Origin: an uncultured Clostridia bacterium
GTDB taxonomy: Bacteria > Bacillota > Clostridia > Oscillospirales > Acutalibacteraceae
Length of the DNA stretch: 64,000 bases
Direction of reading: 5' to 3'
Assembly (NCBI GenBank): GCA_947631855.1
Contig: CANRMX010000002.1
Location: 1 to 64,000, forward strand
This document shows positions 8,218 to 16,368 of this stretch, piece by piece. Below the pieces are notes generated by a model. The model saw only the letters and a program-made list of their open reading frames with translations. It searched no databases and was not told the origin of the DNA. The position numbers and the translations under genes are program-made. The stretch's first letter is position 1; each line of letters opens with the position of its first letter.

Positions 8218-9420
8218 TCACTTTTGCAGCTCTTTGATCTGCTGGTAGGTGAAGCGCATGGGCCGGTTCCGGCTAAGGCGCAGGCCGTCGCTTTCCTTGC
8301 GGCGCATATAGACGCTCTGGATGATGCCGAAGCCCCAGTAGAGGCAGGCCGTGGAAGAGCCGCCGGCGCTGAAGAAGGGCAGCGTCACGCCCATGGCGGG
8401 CAGCAGGGCCAGGCACATCCCGATGTTGGAAACGGTCTGTAAGGCGATGACGCCGAAGAAGCCGAAGCAGATAAATTTGCCCAGCTCGTCCCGGGAGCTG
8501 TGGGCCACATGGAGCAGCTTGAGCATGAACAGCAGCAGCAGCAGGATGATCAGCGAGCAGCCCACAAAGCCCAGCTCCTCACCGGCCACGGAGAAGATGT
8601 AATCGCTGTGCTGGAAGGGGACACTGTTGTTGGCCACCCGGCTGCCCTGGAAGATGCCCTGGCCCGTCAGCCGGCCGCTGCCGATGGAGATACGCCCCTG
8701 ATACTGCTGATAGCCGTCAGAAAGCCGCACCGCCTCGTTGTCCAGATTGAACACCGCGATGAACCGCTTCTTTTGATAGTCCCGCATCACGAACCGCCAC
8801 AGCAGGGGCAGGGAGACCACCACCAGCAGGCCCAGCGCTGCAAAGTACCGCAGCTTTACGCCCGCGGCGTAGCTCATGAATACGAAGATCGCAAAGAACA
8901 CCACCGCCGCGCCGGTGTCGCCCTGCATCTCGCAGAGCAGCAAGGGGACGAGCGCATGGCAGGCCAGCAGCAAAACGTGCAGCGGATGGTCCAGATTGCC
9001 CCGGCGCTTCACGGAATCCAGATGCTTGGCGAAGGTGAGGATAAAGCAGATCTTCACCAGCTCCGAGGATTGGAACGTGCGCCCGCCGATGCTGATCCAT
9101 GCCCGGGCGGACACGCCGCCGCCGCCGGAGACTTCCTCGCCGAACAGGGCGGTATAGATCATCAAAAAGACGGAGAAGCCCGCCAGCAGGTACCAGTAGT
9201 TGCACATCTCCCCGTAGTCGATGAGCGACAGCACCACCGCGCCCACAATGCCCAGCGCCACGGCCAGCACCTGAGTGCGGAAATAATTCTCCGTGGTGGC
9301 CCGGGAGACGCTTTTGAGCAGCAGAAGGCTGTACACGGCGATCCCTGCCAGCAGCAGCCACAGGAGGATATCCGCCCGGCGGATATAGTTCCAAAAACCC
9401 TTCAAAGCCCGTGTGATCAT
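8218..9420 (-). CDS. SEDS-family peptidoglycan polymerase (RodA/FtsW/SpoVE type)
   Basis: Polytopic membrane glycosyltransferase that polymerises lipid II, usually with a class B penicillin-binding protein. The 400-residue product has about ten hydrophobic segments and family signatures: GARAWISIGGRTFQSSELVKICFIL (the lipid II site region), the large extracellular loop GYQQYQGRISIGSGRLTGQGIFQGSRVANNSVPFQHSDYIFSVAGEELGFVG, and C-terminal SNIGMCLALLPAMGVTLPFFSAGGSS. The QxGRxxIGSG..TGQG and S/HSDYIF pattern is closer to RodA than to FtsW, but the subgroup is not certain. The ORF track extends 25 codons further; ATG 9420 is preferred because AAAGGAT lies about 9 nt upstream. No PBP gene is adjacent. 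Confidence 0.88.
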   Translation of the reverse strand: MITRALKGFWNYIRRADILLWLLLAGIAVYSLLLLKSVSRATTENYFRTQVLAVALGIVGAVVLSLIDYGEMCNYWYLLAGFSVFLMIYTALFGEEVSGGGGVSARAWISIGGRTFQSSELVKICFILTFAKHLDSVKRRGNLDHPLHVLLLACHALVPLLLCEMQGDTGAAVVFFAIFVFMSYAAGVKLRYFAALGLLVVVSLPLLWRFVMRDYQKKRFIAVFNLDNEAVRLSDGYQQYQGRISIGSGRLTGQGIFQGSRVANNSVPFQHSDYIFSVAGEELGFVGCSLIILLLLLFMLKLLHVAHSSRDELGKFICFGFFGVIALQTVSNIGMCLALLPAMGVTLPFFSAGGSSTACLYWGFGIIQSVYMRRKESDGLRLSRNRPMRFTYQQIKELQK

Positions 9421-9485
9421 CGGTTGTAGATCCTTTCCGGAAAACATTTTGCCCGTTGTTTTGCATATAATCCATAGTTTCTTCC

Positions 9486-9514
9486 AGTATACCACAAGAG
9501 GTTTTCGGCGGCAA
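9486..9514 (-). promoter_or_regulatory. Promoter of the SEDS gene
   Basis: Minus strand TTGCCG, 17-bp spacer, TATACT, about 65 bp before the start at 9420; consistent with that start. Confidence 0.55.
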
Positions 9515-9531
9515 GTTTTTTCGTTACATAC

Positions 9532-9560
9532 TTTACTATTCCGTCCAAATCAGGTATAAT
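9532..9560 (+). promoter_or_regulatory. Promoter of the fhs-tsaE-tsaB-rpiB operon
   Basis: TTTACT (9532-9537), 17-bp spacer, perfect TATAAT (9555-9560), 56 bp upstream of the fhs ATG and divergent from the SEDS promoter. Confidence 0.7.
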
Positions 9561-9616
9561 TCTCTAGGAGTGCGGTGCGCACCGCAAAAACTTTTCTGAA
9601 AGGCGCGTGATGATCG

Positions 9617-11287
9617 ATGCTGACGGATATCGAGATTGCCCAGAGCACAAAGCTGCGGCCCATTGCCGATATTGCCGGTGAATTGGGGATTCGGGAGGAG
9701 GAACTGGAATTTTACGGCCGGTACAAGGCCAAGATCAACGAAGCCGCTTTCGCCAGGCTCAGGGGCCACGCAGACGGCAAGCTGATTTTGGTGACGGCCA
9801 TCAATCCCACCCCTGCCGGCGAGGGCAAGACTACCACCACCACCGGCCTGGGCGAGGCCATGGCGAAGATCGGCAAGAAGGCCATCATCGCGCTGCGGGA
9901 GCCTTCCCTTGGCCCGGTGTTCGGCATCAAGGGCGGGGCCGCCGGCGGCGGCTATGCCCAGGTGCTGCCCATGGAGGATATCAATCTGCATTTTACCGGC
10001 GATATGCACGCCATCACCTCCGCCAATAACCTCTGCTGTGCCATGCTGGACAACCACATGCAGCAGGGCAATCCGCTGGGGATCGATCCCCGGCGGGTGC
10101 TGATCAAGCGCTGCCTGGATATGAACGACCGCGCGCTGCGCAACATTATCGTCGGCCTGGGCGGCAAAGTCAACGGCGTCCCCAGAGAGGACGGCTTTAT
10201 CATCACCGTGGCCTCCGAGGTCATGGCCATCCTGTGCCTGGCGGCGGATATGGAAGATCTGAAAGCCCGGCTGGGCAACATCCTCATTGCCTACACCTAC
10301 GACAACAAACCCGTCTACGCCCGGGATATCAAGGCCGAGGGCGCCATGGCGGCCCTGCTCCGGGATGCGGTGAATCCCAATCTGGTGCAGACCATCGAGG
10401 GCACACCCGCCATCATGCACGGCGGCCCCTTCGCCAACATCGCCCACGGGTGCAATTCCGTGCGGGCCACGCGCCTGGCCCTGAAGCTGGCGGATTACTG
10501 CATCACCGAGGCCGGGTTCGGCTCCGACCTGGGCGCGGAGAAATTCATGGATATCAAGTGCCGTATGGCTGGGCTCCAGCCCAGCTGCGTGGTGGTGGTG
10601 GCCACCGCCCGGGCCCTCAAATACAACGGCGGCGTGCCCAAGGACAAGGTCAGCGAGGAGAACGTGGAGGCTCTGCGGAAGGGCGCTGTCAACCTCAAGG
10701 CCCACGTGGAGAATATGCACAAATTCGGCGTGCCGGTGGTGGTGGCCATTAACCGCTTCGGCACCGATACCGACGCCGAGCTGCAGGTCATCGACGACTG
10801 CTGCAAGGAGCTGGGCGTCCGCTATGCCCTGTCCGAGGTGTTCGGTAAGGGCGGCGAAGGCGGTATCGAGCTGGCGGAGACCGTGTGCAAGGTGATCGAC
10901 GAGCAGGAATCCCACTTCGCGCCCATCTATCCCGACGACGCCACGGTCGAGGAGAAGATCACCACCATCGCCCAGAAGATCTACGGCGCGGACGGCGTGA
11001 GCTTCACCAGTCAGGCGCTCAAGTCTTTGCAGGGCATCAAGGCCCTGGGCGGCGACGCCATGCCGGTGTGCATCGCCAAGACACAATATTCCCTCTCCGA
11101 CGATCCGGCGCTGCTGGGCCGTCCCACCGGGTTCACCATCACCATCCGGGATCTGAAGCTCTCCAGCGGTGCGGGCTTCGTGGTGGCCTATGCCGGGGAC
11201 ATCATGACCATGCCCGGCCTGCCCAAGGTGCCCGCCGCCGAGAAGATCAGCGTGGACGAGAACGCGGTCATCCACGGCCTGTTCTGA
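9617..11287 (+). CDS. fhs: Formate--tetrahydrofolate ligase
   Basis: ATP-dependent synthesis of 10-formyltetrahydrofolate from formate and THF; with FolD (also in this window) it forms the folate branch of one-carbon metabolism, and in acetogens the methyl branch of the Wood-Ljungdahl pathway. The 556-residue length is standard. Visible motifs: [20 protein letters not shown] (P-loop, residues about 60-80), [36 protein letters not shown], and C-terminal [34 protein letters not shown] lies about 13 nt before ATG 9617; the nearby ATG at 9610 is out of frame. Its stop overlaps the tsaE start in TGATG, so the two are translationally coupled. Confidence 0.97.
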   Translation: MLTDIEIAQSTKLRPIADIAGELGIREEELEFYGRYKAKINEAAFARLRGHADGKLILVTAINPTPAGEGKTTTTTGLGEAMAKIGKKAIIALREPSLGPVFGIKGGAAGGGYAQVLPMEDINLHFTGDMHAITSANNLCCAMLDNHMQQGNPLGIDPRRVLIKRCLDMNDRALRNIIVGLGGKVNGVPREDGFIITVASEVMAILCLAADMEDLKARLGNILIAYTYDNKPVYARDIKAEGAMAALLRDAVNPNLVQTIEGTPAIMHGGPFANIAHGCNSVRATRLALKLADYCITEAGFGSDLGAEKFMDIKCRMAGLQPSCVVVVATARALKYNGGVPKDKVSEENVEALRKGAVNLKAHVENMHKFGVPVVVAINRFGTDTDAELQVIDDCCKELGVRYALSEVFGKGGEGGIELAETVCKVIDEQESHFAPIYPDDATVEEKITTIAQKIYGADGVSFTSQALKSLQGIKALGGDAMPVCIAKTQYSLSDDPALLGRPTGFTITIRDLKLSSGAGFVVAYAGDIMTMPGLPKVPAAEKISVDENAVIHGLF

Positions 11288-11730
11288 TGCAGTTGATTTT
11301 TACGACCCATTCTCCCGAGGAGACCGAGGCGCTGGCCTGCCGGCTGGCGCATGGGCTCACCGGGGGAGAAGTGCTGGCCTACACCGGGGGCATGGGCGCG
11401 GGGAAGACCGCCTTCACCCGGGGCCTTGCTGCTGGGCTGGGGATTGCGGAACCCGTGGCAAGCCCTACCTTCGCGCTGGTAAACGAATACACCTCCGGCC
11501 GGTGCGGGCTGGCCCATTTCGATATGTATCGGGTGGAAAGCTGGGACGAGCTGGACTCTACAGGCTTTTTTGATTATCTGGATTCCGGCTGCGTGCTGGC
11601 CATCGAGTGGAGCGAGAACATCGAAAACGCGCTGCCGGAGGACGCGATCCGGATCGACATCCGCTGCGGCGACGGCCCGGAGGATCGGATCATCACCATC
11701 GACGGCTGGAAGGGGGAATTCCCATGCTGA
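11287..11730 (+). CDS. tsaE: tRNA threonylcarbamoyladenosine biosynthesis ATPase TsaE
   Basis: ATPase subunit of the TsaBDE complex that makes t6A37 in ANN-decoding tRNAs. The 147-residue protein has the P-loop GGMGAGKTAFTRGLAAGLG (about residues 34-52), the family motif SPTFALVNEY, and HFDMYRVESWDEL followed by AIEWSENI. The start is the ATG overlapping the fhs stop (TGATG); the ORF track's longer version (from 10885) is only the reading frame running back inside fhs. It overlaps tsaB by 7 nt, keeping TsaE and TsaB in one coupled unit. tsaD is not in the window. Confidence 0.95.
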   Translation: MQLIFTTHSPEETEALACRLAHGLTGGEVLAYTGGMGAGKTAFTRGLAAGLGIAEPVASPTFALVNEYTSGRCGLAHFDMYRVESWDELDSTGFFDYLDSGCVLAIEWSENIENALPEDAIRIDIRCGDGPEDRIITIDGWKGEFPC

Positions 11731-12434
11731 CCTTGGCTTTGGAATCTTCCGCCGGCCCTGCCTCCGCGGCGGTGCTGGAGGACGGCAGGCTGCTGGGGGA
11801 GGTCTATGCAAACAGCCGGCAGACCCACAGCCAGACACTGCTGCTCATGACCGAGGGGCTGCTCCGCAGTCTGGGGCTCGCCTGCGGAGATTTCGACCTG
11901 ATGGCGGTTTCCAACGGCCCCGGCTCCTTCACCGGTGTGCGCATCGGCGTGGCCTGTGTAAAGGGACTGGCCTTTCCACACAATACGCCCTGCTGCGGCG
12001 TTTCCACCCTGGAGGCCATTGCCGCAAGGGGACGTGCCTTTGCGGATAAGATTCTCTGCGCGGCGATGGACGCCCGGCGAAATCAGGTGTATAACGCCCT
12101 GTTTGCCGTCCAGGATGGAAAGCTAGAGCGCCTTACAGAGGATCGGGCAATTTCCATCGAAGCGCTGGCGGAGGCTTGCGCGCCTTATGGAGAACGGCTG
12201 CTTCTCTTTGGGGACGGCGCGGCGCTCTGCTATGAGACGTTCAAATCATTCGGCGCCCGGCTGGCCCCGGAGGAACTTCGGTATCAGCGGGCGGCTTCGG
12301 TGGCGCTCTGTGCGGAGCCCCGCGCCCGGGAGGGCAAGACGGTGGCGTCCGAAGCGCTGCTACCCGCCTATCTGCGCCTGCCTCAGGCGGAGCGGGAATT
12401 GAAACGCAAAAAAGGAGAGGAGGACACCCTATGA
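11724..12434 (+). CDS. tsaB: tRNA threonylcarbamoyladenosine biosynthesis protein TsaB
   Basis: Dimerisation platform for TsaD in t6A synthesis; an ASKHA-fold protein without its own catalysis. The 236-residue product starts MLTLALESSAGPASAAVLEDG and contains the diagnostic NGPGSFTGVRIGVACVKGLA (about residues 66-85), followed by the more variable C-terminal half. The ATG at 11724 has AGGGGG about 5 nt upstream and lies inside the end of tsaE; the ORF track's earlier start (11607) is inside tsaE and lacks support. It overlaps rpiB by ATGA. In many Firmicutes rimI and tsaD follow tsaB; here rpiB occupies that place. Confidence 0.95.
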   Translation: MLTLALESSAGPASAAVLEDGRLLGEVYANSRQTHSQTLLLMTEGLLRSLGLACGDFDLMAVSNGPGSFTGVRIGVACVKGLAFPHNTPCCGVSTLEAIAARGRAFADKILCAAMDARRNQVYNALFAVQDGKLERLTEDRAISIEALAEACAPYGERLLLFGDGAALCYETFKSFGARLAPEELRYQRAASVALCAEPRAREGKTVASEALLPAYLRLPQAERELKRKKGEEDTL

Positions 12435-12877
12435 AACTGGCGATTGGCTGCGACCATGGCGGGTTTGCCCTGAAAGAGGCGATCCGCGGACATCTGGAGC
12501 AGCAGGCTGTGGACTATGAGGATTTTGGCTGCTACAACACCGATTCCGTGGATTACGCCCCCATTGCTGCCAAGGTTGCCCATGCGGTGGCGGAGGGCAA
12601 GGCAGACTACGGCGTGCTGATCTGCACCACCGGGATCGGCATCTCCATGGCCGCAAACAAGGTCAAGGGCATCCGGGCGGCGGTGTGTACTAACAACTAT
12701 TCCGCAGAAATGACCCGGCGGCACAACAACGCCAATGTGCTCTGCATGGGCGGCAAGATGGTGGACGAAGCCACCGCCATGGAGCTGGTGGATATTTTCA
12801 TCCGCACGCCTTTTGAGGGCGGCCGCCACCAGCGGAGGGTGGATCAGATCACACAGATCGAGGAAGACAAACTGTAA
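12431..12877 (+). CDS. rpiB: Ribose-5-phosphate isomerase B
   Basis: Interconverts ribose 5-phosphate and ribulose 5-phosphate in the pentose phosphate pathway (some LacAB_rpiB members act on allose or galactose 6-phosphate). The 148-residue protein shows MKLAIGCDHGGFALKEAI (catalytic Asp/His region), the CTTGIGISMAANKVKGIRAA anion-binding loop and NNANVLCMGGKM. The loop cysteine of CTTGIG and the MGGK motif are typical of RpiB. ATG overlaps the tsaB stop in ATGA, with AGGAGAGGAGG upstream. PRPP made from ribose 5-phosphate is used by Upp, encoded next. Confidence 0.93.
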   Translation: MKLAIGCDHGGFALKEAIRGHLEQQAVDYEDFGCYNTDSVDYAPIAAKVAHAVAEGKADYGVLICTTGIGISMAANKVKGIRAAVCTNNYSAEMTRRHNNANVLCMGGKMVDEATAMELVDIFIRTPFEGGRHQRRVDQITQIEEDKL

Positions 12878-12881
12878 AGCC

Positions 12882-12901
12882 AATCGACTTTTCGATTTTT
12901 T
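12882..12901 (+). terminator. Weak terminator-like stem-loop after rpiB
   Basis: AATCGA / TCGATT stem followed by TTTT; a wider imperfect repeat (AATCGACTTT / AAAGTTGATT) surrounds it. It may separate upp from the fhs operon, or allow partial read-through. Confidence 0.4.
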
Positions 12902-12954
12902 GTAAAGTTGATTTCCTTTTCGGCTCTATCATTTTCTTTTAGGGAGGAACAAAG

Positions 12955-13593
12955 ATGCAGAAGTATGAAAATGTTTTCGTCATGGATCACCCGTTGATCC
13001 AACACAAGCTCACCTTTCTGCGGGACATCCACACGGGCACCATGCAGTTTCGGGAGCTGGTCAGCGAGATCGCAACCCTGATGTGCTACGAGGCCACCCG
13101 GGACCTGCCCCTGATGGAGACGGAGATCGAGACCCCCATGCAGAAGACCGTCACCCAGGTGATCGCCGGCCGGAAGCTGGCCTTTGTCCCCATCCTGCGG
13201 GCGGGGCTGGGCATGGTGGACGGCATGCTGCAGCTGGTGCCCTCGGCGAAGGTGGGGCATATCGGCCTGTACCGTGACCACGAGACCCTGAAGCCGGTGG
13301 AATACTACAACAAGCTCCCGCCGGATATCGAGGAGCGGGACGTGATCGTGCTGGACCCCATGCTGGCCACCGGCGGCTCCGCCATGGACGCCATCACCAT
13401 CGTCAAGCGCAGCCATCCCAAGAGCATCAAATTCCTGTGCATCATTGCCGCTCCCGAGGGCATCCAGGCGCTGACGGAGGCCCATCCGGACGTCCATGTC
13501 TACTGCGCCGCAGTGGACAAGGGCCTCAATGAAAACGGCTACATCCTGCCCGGCCTGGGTGACGCTGGGGACAGGATCTTCGGCACCATCTGA
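12955..13593 (+). CDS. upp: Uracil phosphoribosyltransferase
   Basis: Pyrimidine salvage enzyme: uracil + PRPP to UMP + pyrophosphate. The 212-residue product has the family features in order: [30 protein letters not shown] at the N-terminus, [36 protein letters not shown], the PRPP loop [18 protein letters not shown] (about residues 126-143) and the C-terminal uracil-binding [16 protein letters not shown]. Strong RBS AGGGAGG precedes the ATG. It lies 77 bp behind rpiB and ends in its own terminator. Confidence 0.97.
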   Translation: MQKYENVFVMDHPLIQHKLTFLRDIHTGTMQFRELVSEIATLMCYEATRDLPLMETEIETPMQKTVTQVIAGRKLAFVPILRAGLGMVDGMLQLVPSAKVGHIGLYRDHETLKPVEYYNKLPPDIEERDVIVLDPMLATGGSAMDAITIVKRSHPKSIKFLCIIAAPEGIQALTEAHPDVHVYCAAVDKGLNENGYILPGLGDAGDRIFGTI

Positions 13594-13605
13594 TTTTGAG
13601 CAATC

Positions 13606-13643
13606 GCAAAAGCCGTGGCGGCATCATGCTGTCGCGGCTTTTT
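13606..13643 (+). terminator. Terminator of upp
   Basis: AAAAGCCG ... CGGCTTTTT hairpin with a further pairing GGCGGCA/TGCTGTC inside, ending in a T run. Confidence 0.75.
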
Positions 13644-13713
13644 GTCGTTTGGGCCGATTCGCCCGTCCCACTCAGGCGCGGCGCAAAAAAATCCCGGAAC
13701 GACAAAATTTTTG

Positions 13714-13742
13714 TTGACAACCGACCGCCTTCTGCGTATAAT
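13714..13742 (+). promoter_or_regulatory. Consensus promoter of the tRNA-Gly/tRNA-Cys unit
   Basis: Perfect TTGACA (13714-13719), 17-bp spacer, perfect TATAAT (13737-13742), 34 bp before the tRNA-Gly. Confidence 0.88.
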
Positions 13743-13776
13743 ATAAAAGTCGTCGCGAGATTTTGCGGCGCAGTCT

Positions 13777-13852
13777 GCGGGCGTAGCTCATCTGGTAGAG
13801 CGCCACCTTGCCAAGGTGGAGGTAGCGAGTTCGAGCCTCGTCGTCCGCTCCA
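13777..13852 (+). tRNA. tRNA-Gly (anticodon GCC)
   Basis: Complete 76-nt cloverleaf: acceptor GCGGGCG pairing with CGTCCGC, anticodon loop TTGCCAA in CCACC/GGTGG, T arm GTTCGAGCC, discriminator T and encoded CCA. Confidence 0.97.
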
Positions 13853-13860
13853 AATTTGAA

Positions 13861-13886
13861 AAGGCGCTTTTTCAAGCGTCTTTTTC
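13861..13886 (+). terminator. Terminator-like hairpin between tRNA-Gly and tRNA-Cys
   Basis: AAGGCGCTT / AAGCGTCTT hairpin followed by TTTTT. No separate promoter for tRNA-Cys is visible, so it may be a partial terminator or a processing structure. Confidence 0.45.
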
Positions 13887-13891
13887 TACCC

Positions 13892-13966
13892 GGTGACATA
13901 GCCAAGTGGTAAGGCAAGGGTCTGCAAAACCCTCATTCCCCGGTTCAAATCCGGGTGTCACCTCCA
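13892..13966 (+). tRNA. tRNA-Cys (anticodon GCA)
   Basis: Complete 75-nt cloverleaf: acceptor GGTGACA / TGTCACC, anticodon loop CTGCAAA in AGGGT/ACCCT, T arm CCGGTTCAAATCCGG, discriminator T and encoded CCA. Confidence 0.97.
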
Positions 13967-13971
13967 CGTCG

Positions 13972-14000
13972 CGGCGAGCCCTTGTGGCTCGCCGTGTTTT
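13972..14000 (+). terminator. Terminator after tRNA-Cys
   Basis: Perfect 9-bp stem CGGCGAGCC / GGCTCGCCG with a 5-nt loop, followed by TGTTTTCG. Confidence 0.82.
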
Positions 14001-14048
14001 CGTTTGAAAACGCGGCTTCGCTTATCGGAAGCAGGCTTTTCTCCTCCT

Positions 14049-14129
14049 CCGAAACGGGTCACGTTCGCTTCGGCTGTGTGCTTGTAAACGCGCACACGAC
14101 GCCTCTCGCTCACTACCAACCCGTTTCGG
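14049..14129. other. Nested inverted repeats in the intergenic region 14001-14298
   Basis: Outer arms CCGAAACGGGT (14049-14059) and ACCCGTTTCGG (14119-14129) are perfect complements of 11 bp. Inside them GTGTGC (14076-14081) pairs with GCACAC (14092-14097). The whole would fold as a long hairpin with an inner stem-loop, followed by TTTTGCG on the plus strand. No ORF in the region has recognisable homology. It may be a small RNA, a decayed mobile repeat, or chance. Confidence 0.5.
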
Positions 14130-14221
14130 TTTTGCGCCTGCGGCGCGGCAGTGTGTATCCCGTTGTGCAATATGTGGTAATGTGTGCTGAAAAATCTGGT
14201 GAATATTTTCGGAAATTTTCT

Positions 14222-14250
14222 TTGCAAATGGGCACGACATGGGCTATAAT
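14222..14250 (+). promoter_or_regulatory. Promoter of the oxidoreductase/isomerase pair
   Basis: TTGCAA (14222-14227), 17-bp spacer, perfect TATAAT (14245-14250), 48 bp before the ATG at 14299. Confidence 0.7.
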
Positions 14251-14298
14251 CAGGGTGAAATTCAGGCTCATCGGGCCTAAAGAAAGGATCTGCTTTTT

Positions 14299-15351
14299 AT
14301 GAAGGTTGCAGTCATCGGCTGCGGCACCATTGCCAATGCGGCCCACATTCCGTCATACATGAAAAATCCCGAGGCGGAGATCAAGTATTTCTGTGATATC
14401 ATCCCGGAGCGTGCCCAGGCCGCCGTGGAGAAGTACGGCTGCGGCACGGCGGTGGTAGATTACCACGAGGTTCTGGCGGATCCCGAGGTGGAAGCCGTCA
14501 GCGTCTGCACCCCCAACAACGTGCATTCTGTGATCGCCATCGACGCCCTGCGGGCGGGCAAGAACGTGCTCTGCGAGAAGCCCGCTGCCCGGGTCTATTC
14601 CGAGGCGCTGGAGATGCAGAAGGCCCAGCACGAGACCGGCAAGGTGCTGAACATCGGCGTGGTCAACCGCTTCAATGACAGCGTCAACCGCATCAAGGAA
14701 TACATCGATCAGGGCAAGCTGGGTACCATCCACCATGTGTATGTGAGCTTCCGCGCCCATCGCTCCATCCCCGGATTGGGCGGCGCTTTCACCACCAAGG
14801 CTATCGCGGGCGGCGGCGCGCTGATCGACTGGGGCGTACACTATCTGGATATCGTCATGTACTGCTGCGGCGATCCCAAGGTCAAAACCGTTTCCGGCGA
14901 GACCTTCTCCAAGCTGGGCAAGGACATGGAAAACTACGCCTACACCGATATGTGGGCCGGCCCGCCTAAGTATGACGGCACCTACGACGTGGACGATTCC
15001 GTCACCGCTCTGGTGCGCACGGAAGGCCCCACCATCACCGTCAACGGCGCGTGGGCACAGAACATCGGCGAGGCCGAGCAGTATATCGACTTCATGGGCG
15101 ACAAGGCGGGCATCCGGCTGCACTATGGCTCCGATTTCACCGTCTACACCACGGAGAACGGCGCGCTGGTGTCGTACACGCCCAAGTTCACCATGCGGGA
15201 TCATTTCCAGAACGAGATCGACGCCTTTGTGGATTGCGTGAAGACCGGCAAGAAGCTGCCGTCCCATATCGACACGGTGATCGTCACTGCGGAAATGATG
15301 CAGGCCATTTACGATTCTGCCGAGCAGCATCGGGAGATCGTCCTGGAGTAA
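14299..15351 (+). CDS. Gfo/Idh/MocA-family NAD(P)-dependent oxidoreductase
   Basis: A 350-residue sugar or cyclitol dehydrogenase of the glucose-fructose oxidoreductase family. The N-terminal Rossmann fold shows VAVIGCGTIANAAHIPSY (dinucleotide loop), the central VLCEKPAARV carries the family EKP motif with its catalytic lysine near residue 94, and GGGALIDWGVHYLDIV (about 172-187) supplies the conserved DxGxHxxD catalytic pair. The substrate cannot be read from the sequence. RBS GAAAGGAT precedes the ATG. It is followed after 24 bp by a TIM-barrel isomerase/epimerase, a pairing seen in inositol and unusual-sugar pathways and in C-glycoside cleavage systems, so the two probably act in sequence. 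Confidence 0.88.
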   Translation: MKVAVIGCGTIANAAHIPSYMKNPEAEIKYFCDIIPERAQAAVEKYGCGTAVVDYHEVLADPEVEAVSVCTPNNVHSVIAIDALRAGKNVLCEKPAARVYSEALEMQKAQHETGKVLNIGVVNRFNDSVNRIKEYIDQGKLGTIHHVYVSFRAHRSIPGLGGAFTTKAIAGGGALIDWGVHYLDIVMYCCGDPKVKTVSGETFSKLGKDMENYAYTDMWAGPPKYDGTYDVDDSVTALVRTEGPTITVNGAWAQNIGEAEQYIDFMGDKAGIRLHYGSDFTVYTTENGALVSYTPKFTMRDHFQNEIDAFVDCVKTGKKLPSHIDTVIVTAEMMQAIYDSAEQHREIVLE

Positions 15352-15375
15352 ACAAAACCTGAAAGGAGTATTCGT

Positions 15376-16218
15376 ATGTATCCCTTCTCTATCGGCGTAA
15401 TTCTGGATTCCTTCCGCACCGACATCTACACCGCCCTGGACAAGGCCAAGGCATTGGGGGCCCAGGGCCTGCAGGTCTATGCCACCCACGGCGAGATGTC
15501 CCCGGAGGAGATGACTCCTGAGAAGCGCAAGGCGTTTTTACAGGCGGTCAAGGACCGGGGCATGGTGATCTCCGCCCTCTGCGGCGACCTGGGCAAGGGC
15601 TTCGGCGACGCCCAGCTCAATCCCGAGCTGATCGAGCGCTCCAAACGCATTCTGGATCTGGCCAAGGATCTGGAGACCGACATCGTCACCACCCACATCG
15701 GCGTGGTGCCCGAGGACAAGAATCATCCCCGCTATCAGGTGATGCAGGACGCCTGCCGGGAGCTGGCGGCCTATGCGGATTCCATGGACGCCCATTTTGC
15801 CATCGAGACCGGCCCGGAAAAGGCCACGGTGCTGTGCGATTTCCTGGACAGCCTCAACTCCACCGGCGTGGCGGTGAATCTGGACCCTGCCAACTTTGTG
15901 ATGGTCACCGGCGACGACCCGGTACAGGCGGTGTACACGCTGAAGAAGTATATCGTCCACACCCATGCCAAGGACGGCAAGCGCCTCTACTATCGCGACC
16001 CCGAGGCATTGTACGGCCTGGTGGAGGAGGAGATGCTGGCGGATACCTCCTACATCGAGCTGCCTTTGGGCGAGGGCGATGTGGACTTCCCCAACTATCT
16101 CAAGGCGCTGGACGAGATCGGCTACAAGGGCTTCCTCACCATCGAGCGCGAGGTGGGGGACGATCCCGAGGGGGACATCGGCAAAGCCGTAAAGTTCCTG
16201 GAAAATCTGATCCGCTGA
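15376..16218 (+). CDS. Sugar phosphate isomerase/epimerase, xylose-isomerase-like TIM barrel
   Basis: A 280-residue AP-endonuclease-2-fold protein. The metal-binding residues expected for this fold are visible: IVTTHIGVV (His), AIETGPE (Glu), NLDPANF (Asp), IVHTHAKDG (His pair), and TIEREVG near the C-terminus (Glu). Members isomerise or epimerise sugars and keto-sugars using a divalent metal; the substrate here is unknown. It is co-transcribed with the Gfo/Idh/MocA oxidoreductase (24-bp gap, RBS GAAAGGAG) and closed by a strong terminator, making a two-gene unit. The oxidoreductase would introduce a keto group and this enzyme would then isomerise, epimerise or eliminate; that is inference from the family pairing. 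Confidence 0.85.
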   Translation: MYPFSIGVILDSFRTDIYTALDKAKALGAQGLQVYATHGEMSPEEMTPEKRKAFLQAVKDRGMVISALCGDLGKGFGDAQLNPELIERSKRILDLAKDLETDIVTTHIGVVPEDKNHPRYQVMQDACRELAAYADSMDAHFAIETGPEKATVLCDFLDSLNSTGVAVNLDPANFVMVTGDDPVQAVYTLKKYIVHTHAKDGKRLYYRDPEALYGLVEEEMLADTSYIELPLGEGDVDFPNYLKALDEIGYKGFLTIEREVGDDPEGDIGKAVKFLENLIR

Positions 16219-16230
16219 GAAAGACCGAAG

Positions 16231-16260
16231 GGCACTCCGCTAAGGTTCGGAGTGCTTTTT
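16231..16260 (+). terminator. Terminator of the oxidoreductase/isomerase operon
   Basis: GGCACTCCG / CGGAGTGCT stem with an 8-nt loop and a TTTTT tail. Confidence 0.88.
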
Positions 16261-16368
16261 CGCGGATTGCTGTAAATTGTGTGCCCTGCGGCGCAGACTA
16301 TGTTTGAGGGAAAATCACCGAAACGGGGGGGCATGGACAAGCCGCCTGTTTCGCAAGAGGGGAAAGGT

